Shown here in pieces: positions 60,909 to 64,000 of a stretch of DNA of 64,000 bases (its first letter is position 1; every line of letters begins with the position of its first letter). The notes below the pieces were generated by a model. The model was not told the origin of the DNA. It did not search any database and saw nothing but the letters and a program-made list of their open reading frames with translations. The position numbers and the translations under genes are program-made. The stretch is from assembly GCF_014648355.1 (NCBI RefSeq), contig NZ_BMQY01000004.1, positions 705,571-769,570 on the forward strand. The letters are read 5' to 3'. This DNA is from Couchioplanes azureus (lineage in GTDB: Bacteria > Actinomycetota > Actinomycetes > Mycobacteriales > Micromonosporaceae).

Positions 60909-61724
60909 TCACGCGTACCCGTCGAGGCGCGCCTTTGCCCCACCCAGAAACTCGGTCAGGGCGGTGCCGTGCCACACCCGGGCCGGCCGCGGGTCGCGGG
61001 CGCCCGCAGCGGCGAGCGCGGCGACGGGCAGCGAGCCGGGCCGCGCCGCCGCGGCGAGCACCACGTTGCCGGCCCGGCGCCCCCGCAGCAGCCCCGGCGC
61101 GGCGATCAGGGCCACGTCGCCGAACGCCGCGCGCAGCGTCGCCGTCTGGATGCGCGAGTGCGACAGCGGCGGGACGTCGGTCAGGTTCATCGCGAGCAGG
61201 CCGCCGGGTGCCAGCAGCCGCGCCGCCGCGGCCGCGAACCCCACGGTGGCCACGCTCGCCGGCAGCGCCGCACCCTGGAACACGTCCGTGACGATCACGT
61301 CGTAACCGCCCGGCGCGGCGCCCGCCACGAACTCCCGGGCCTCACCCGGGCACACGGTGACCTCCGGCGGCCAGGGCAGCGTGCGGGACACGAGCGCGAG
61401 CAGCGCCGCATCCTGCTCCACCACGGTCTGCACGGCCCCGGGCCGCGTCGCTGCGATCCAGCGGGGCAGCGTCAGGGCGCCGCCACCGAGATGCAGGACC
61501 CGCAACGGTACGGCCGCAGGCGCACCCACCCGCAGCACCGTGGCGAGCCGGCGCACGTACTCGAAGGCCAGATGCGTGGGATCGCCCAGATCGACGTACG
61601 ACTGCGGGACCCCGTCCACGCACAGGGTCCAGCCCCGGGCGCGCTCCGGGTCCGGCTCCAGGGTCGCGGTCCCGGAGTCCACCCGCGCGACGATCGTTGC
61701 GCGCCGGTTGCCGTGCGTTGCCAT
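60909..61724 (-). CDS. spermidine-synthase-like methyltransferase-fold protein
   Basis: The ~271-residue protein has a spermidine synthase-like Rossmann fold: QSYVDLGDPTHLAFEYVRRL, VLHLGGGALTLPRW, QTVVEQDAALLALV, YDVIVTDVFQGAALP and LLAMNLTDVPPLSHSR. The GGGALTL loop replaces the GGGDG of true aminopropyltransferases, so activity may differ. ATG 61724 is preferred, eight bases after TACCCT, which could be a -10 of a leaderless mRNA; ATG 61742 adds six residues. Such stand-alone proteins are common in actinobacteria and usually unassigned. Confidence 0.75.
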   Translation of the reverse strand: MATHGNRRATIVARVDSGTATLEPDPERARGWTLCVDGVPQSYVDLGDPTHLAFEYVRRLATVLRVGAPAAVPLRVLHLGGGALTLPRWIAATRPGAVQTVVEQDAALLALVSRTLPWPPEVTVCPGEAREFVAGAAPGGYDVIVTDVFQGAALPASVATVGFAAAAARLLAPGGLLAMNLTDVPPLSHSRIQTATLRAAFGDVALIAAPGLLRGRRAGNVVLAAAARPGSLPVAALAAAGARDPRPARVWHGTALTEFLGGAKARLDGYA

Positions 61725-61818
61725 CGGGGCGAGGGTACTCATGGCCCGGGACGGCCCGCCGAGCTGTAGCGGTGAGGCACCCCGCCGACGGGGCGCACCG
61801 AAGCCCTGGGGGAGACAC

Positions 61819-62421
61819 ATGGCGGGTCCGTCGACCGCGCTGTCGCCGGTCATCGCGGCCAGCACGCACTGGCTGGTCCGGGCGTACCCGGCGACCGGCG
61901 GCGACCGCGTCGCCCCCACCCTCAACGAGCTCCAGGCCCGCCAGGCGATCACCGTGGCGGCGTGGCTGCGCTACCCCACCCCGGTCGACGCCGAGCTGGT
62001 CGCCATGGCCGGCCCGGGCGGCTCGGCGGTGCTCGACTGGCGCACCGGCAGCGAGCCCGACGACGACATGGCCGAGGACGAGGGCTGGCGCACCTGGGTC
62101 GACGAGGTCGTGGTGAGCTGGGCCGCCTGCCTGCTCGCCGACCCGCTGCTGGCCGCCCGCGCGGTCGACGCGGTGGCCGCCGCCGTCCCGCCGAGCCGCG
62201 ACCCGGCCGGCGCCCGCCCCCGCCCGCGCCGCTCCGTGGGAGACCTCCCCGCCGAGTTCCGCCGCCTAACCGCCCCGGACGAGCGCGAGAGCGCCGCCGC
62301 GCGCCTGCTGCGCCACCCCGACCTGCTCGAACCGGTGGCCGAGATGCACCGCGACGACCTGTGCTACCTCCTGGCCGTGCCCGACGGCCGGGAGTCCGGC
62401 GCGGCCGGCGTCGCCGCCTAG
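61819..62421 (+). CDS. unknown soluble protein
   Basis: The 200-residue product starts at ATG 61819 with GGGGGAG seven bases before it. It is largely helical, with TLNELQARQAITVAAWLRYP, an acidic patch SEPDDDMAEDEGWRTWVDEV and the Arg/Pro-rich linker GARPRPRRSVGD. No signal peptide or membrane span is present. I do not recognise a family. It precedes the HTH/ricin-type gene by 62 bases, but a separate promoter and operator lie between. Confidence 0.65.
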   Translation: MAGPSTALSPVIAASTHWLVRAYPATGGDRVAPTLNELQARQAITVAAWLRYPTPVDAELVAMAGPGGSAVLDWRTGSEPDDDMAEDEGWRTWVDEVVVSWAACLLADPLLAARAVDAVAAAVPPSRDPAGARPRPRRSVGDLPAEFRRLTAPDERESAAARLLRHPDLLEPVAEMHRDDLCYLLAVPDGRESGAAGVAA

Positions 62422-62446
62422 GCCACGCCCGCTCGGCTAGGCTCGG

Positions 62447-62472
62447 CGGATATCGCGACGCATCGATATCCG
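62447..62472. promoter_or_regulatory. 9-bp inverted repeat operator before the HTH gene
   Basis: CGGATATCG (62447-62455) and CGATATCCG (62464-62472) are perfect inverted arms around 8 bases. They begin four bases after a TAGGCT -10 (62438-62443) and end eleven bases before the GTG at 62484, so a bound protein would block transcription. Autoregulation by the HTH protein downstream is the natural guess. Confidence 0.65.
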
Positions 62473-62483
62473 CGAGGAGCGAC

Positions 62484-63575
62484 GTGCCCGAGGCCGACCC
62501 GAACGCGCCCAGCCCCGAGGCGGCGGCGACACCTGCCGAGTACGTGACGGCCCTGCGTGCCCTGCGCGCCTGGTCCGGGCTGACCTACCGGCAGCTCGCC
62601 GCCAAGGCCGAGGCCTCCGGAGACGTCCTGCCGTCGAGCACCATCGCCTCCGCCCTGGGCCGCTCCACCCTGCCGCGGCAGCAGGTGGTGACCGCTTTCG
62701 CCCGGGCGTGCGGGCTGAGCGACGCCGCGGTGGCGCAATGGGTCTCGACGCGGGACGCCCTCGCCGCCGGCCGGACCCCCGCCCCGGCGCCCGGTGCCAC
62801 GATCCCTCCTCGGCCCCCGATGGTCTCCTCCCGGCCGTCCGGCGCCGCAGACGAGGCGACGCCGGAGTCCATGCCGGCGCCGGCGGCCCCCGCGGAGAAT
62901 CCGCCGGCAGGGGCACCCGCCGGCCGTCGCCTCCGGGCGGTGGTGGCGGTGGCCGCGCTGCTCGCGGCGACCGGCGTGGTCGCTGTGATCGCCGGCGACG
63001 GCCTGCACAGCGGGGACGGCAAGGGTGCCGCACCGAGCGGCGCCGAAGGTCCGCGCCGAGGCGGCGCCGGCGCGGCGCCGGCATCGTCGCCCCTCGCCGA
63101 CGGCTGGTATCTGCTGCGTCCGGCTCATGTCGACGGGCACGGGCTGTGCCTCGGCGAGGGGCGGGAACGCAACGGCCGCACCGACCGGCCGCTGGCGGTG
63201 CAGCGGCCCTGCGACCGGGTCTCCCCCGACACCTACCTGCGGGCGGCCGGCCCCGGCGTCGTCGAGATCCAATGGCGTCACCCGAGACAGAGCCTGGGGT
63301 GCCTGACCGTGGACGAGGCGTACCCGGGCGACGGGGCCCTGCTCGCCCCGGCGGACTGCACCGGCGCCGCACACCAGCGGTACCTGCTGGAAGCGGTCGA
63401 CGCCCCGGTGCCGGGCGGCTACCGGCTCCGGCCGGTGCACAGCGGCCTGTGCGTCGGCATACTCGGCGGGCCCGCGGAGACGAGCGCCGGCGCCGAGGCG
63501 GTGCAGACCCATTGCACCGGCGCCGCCGACCAGGAGCTCGTCCTCACCCCCACCGAGCAGCACTCCCGCCCCTGA
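62484..63575 (+). CDS. HTH - membrane span - ricin-type lectin protein
   Basis: The 363-residue protein has an N-terminal XRE-like helix-turn-helix (~15-85; AEYVTALRALRAWSGLTYRQ, STIASALGRSTLPRQ), a Pro/Ala linker, one membrane helix (~155-172; VVAVAALLAATGVVAVIAG) and an outer domain (~205-360). The outer domain looks like a three-fold ricin-type beta trefoil: HGLCLGEG, LGCLTVDEAYPGDGALL and SGLCVGILGG, each followed by a short segment with Gln or Ala and a Cys. It could bind a glycan outside and DNA inside. GTG 62484 follows GAGGAG. It is preceded by a 9-bp inverted repeat. Confidence 0.8.
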   Translation: MPEADPNAPSPEAAATPAEYVTALRALRAWSGLTYRQLAAKAEASGDVLPSSTIASALGRSTLPRQQVVTAFARACGLSDAAVAQWVSTRDALAAGRTPAPAPGATIPPRPPMVSSRPSGAADEATPESMPAPAAPAENPPAGAPAGRRLRAVVAVAALLAATGVVAVIAGDGLHSGDGKGAAPSGAEGPRRGGAGAAPASSPLADGWYLLRPAHVDGHGLCLGEGRERNGRTDRPLAVQRPCDRVSPDTYLRAAGPGVVEIQWRHPRQSLGCLTVDEAYPGDGALLAPADCTGAAHQRYLLEAVDAPVPGGYRLRPVHSGLCVGILGGPAETSAGAEAVQTHCTGAADQELVLTPTEQHSRP

Positions 63576-63588
63576 GGCGCGGCGCCGC

Positions 63589-64000
63589 TCAGCCCTCGTG
63601 GGCGCCGGCGGCGACGTCCTCGGCGGCCGGGCGGTCGGCCTCGACGCGGACGGCGCCCGGGCGGCCACCCGCCTGTCCGGCGGTGACCGCGGCGCCGATG
63701 ATGCCGGCGTTGTTCAGCAGCGCGGCCGGGACGATCGGGGTGCGGATCTCGATCAGCGGCAGCCACTTGTCCGCCTTCTTGCTCACCCCGCCGCCGATGA
63801 CGAACAGCCGCGGGGACAGCAGCATCTCCACGTGCCGCAGGTAGTCCTGGACCCGCGGGGCCCACTGCTCCCAGCTCAGGTCCTCTTGCTCGCGGGCGCG
63901 GTCGGAGGCGCGCAGCTCGGCGTCGCGGCCGTCGAGCTCGAGGTGGCCGAGCTCGGTGTTCGGGATCAGGGTGCCGTCGAGGAACAGGGCGCTGCCGATG
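63589..64000 (-). CDS. ppgK: polyphosphate glucokinase, C-terminal part
   Basis: The gene runs off the right end; about 136 C-terminal residues are present. They read IGSALFLDGTLIPNTELGHL, LSWEQWAPRVQDYLRHVEML, LFVIGGGVSKKADKWLPLIE and RTPIVPAALLNNAGIIGAA, which are characteristic of actinobacterial polyphosphate/ATP glucokinase (ROK family). It phosphorylates glucose to glucose 6-phosphate. It lies about 3 kb from the GlgE operon and belongs to the same carbon-storage theme. Confidence 0.93.
   Translation of the reverse strand, partial: IGSALFLDGTLIPNTELGHLELDGRDAELRASDRAREQEDLSWEQWAPRVQDYLRHVEMLLSPRLFVIGGGVSKKADKWLPLIEIRTPIVPAALLNNAGIIGAAVTAGQAGGRPGAVRVEADRPAAEDVAAGAHEG

Overview
The window is very GC-rich, with strong third-position GC bias, many GTG starts, 4-bp start/stop overlaps and TANNNT -10 boxes only 6-11 bases before start codons. 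Gene content (a glgE-treS-mak-glgB operon, secA2, a SigB-type sigma factor, polyphosphate glucokinase, many partner-switching proteins, DUF6401, DUF3817) points to a filamentous or sporulating actinobacterium. Micromonosporaceae (Actinoplanes-like) is the best guess, made from family knowledge and not from a search. No rRNA, tRNA or CRISPR was seen.

Left part (1-10.5 kb): the end of an FtsK/SpoIIIE-like gene with a coupled membrane protein; a JmjC-type cupin oxygenase translationally coupled to a tiny gene for an Asp-Gly repeat peptide, a possible undescribed modified-peptide system; two convergent DUF72 genes separated by a 1.4-kb transposase-less cassette with terminal inverted repeats (tetR plus DUF6326); a DksA-type zinc finger protein; a uridine-kinase-like protein without a P-loop; a 30-bp tandem repeat behind a winged-helix regulator; a cupin, an ankyrin protein and a DUF3500 protein.

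Signalling block (10.5-24.4 kb): secA2, then STAS-ATPase / CheB / CheR-PAS / STAS-ATPase converging on a sigma factor fused to a STAS domain that lacks its phosphorylatable serine. Next come a ~1160-residue disordered protein with about 32 SGL motifs, and a CDGSH / heme-oxygenase-like pair.

Middle (24.4-41.8 kb): a glutamate-cysteine ligase-like gene; a cobalamin operon (chelatase-cobO-cobB-cobE) under a cobalamin riboswitch; a gluconokinase-like gene; gltA; a universal stress protein; a membrane GGDEF-EAL protein; xthA; and a SpoIIE-type phosphatase coupled to a B12-binding protein with the Wx9EH signature of CarH-type photoreceptors.

Right part (41.8-64 kb): a secreted LamG protein, DUF6401, hrpA, a response regulator overlapping tail-to-tail with a frameshifted CHASE histidine kinase, a secreted glucosaminidase, a PAP2 phosphatase, a GSP17M-like stress protein, a decayed transposase, the GlgE alpha-glucan operon, a spermidine-synthase-like gene, a transmembrane HTH/ricin-type protein beside a 9-bp inverted repeat, and the end of ppgK. 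Common themes are stress partner switching, cobalamin supply and sensing, and alpha-glucan/trehalose storage.
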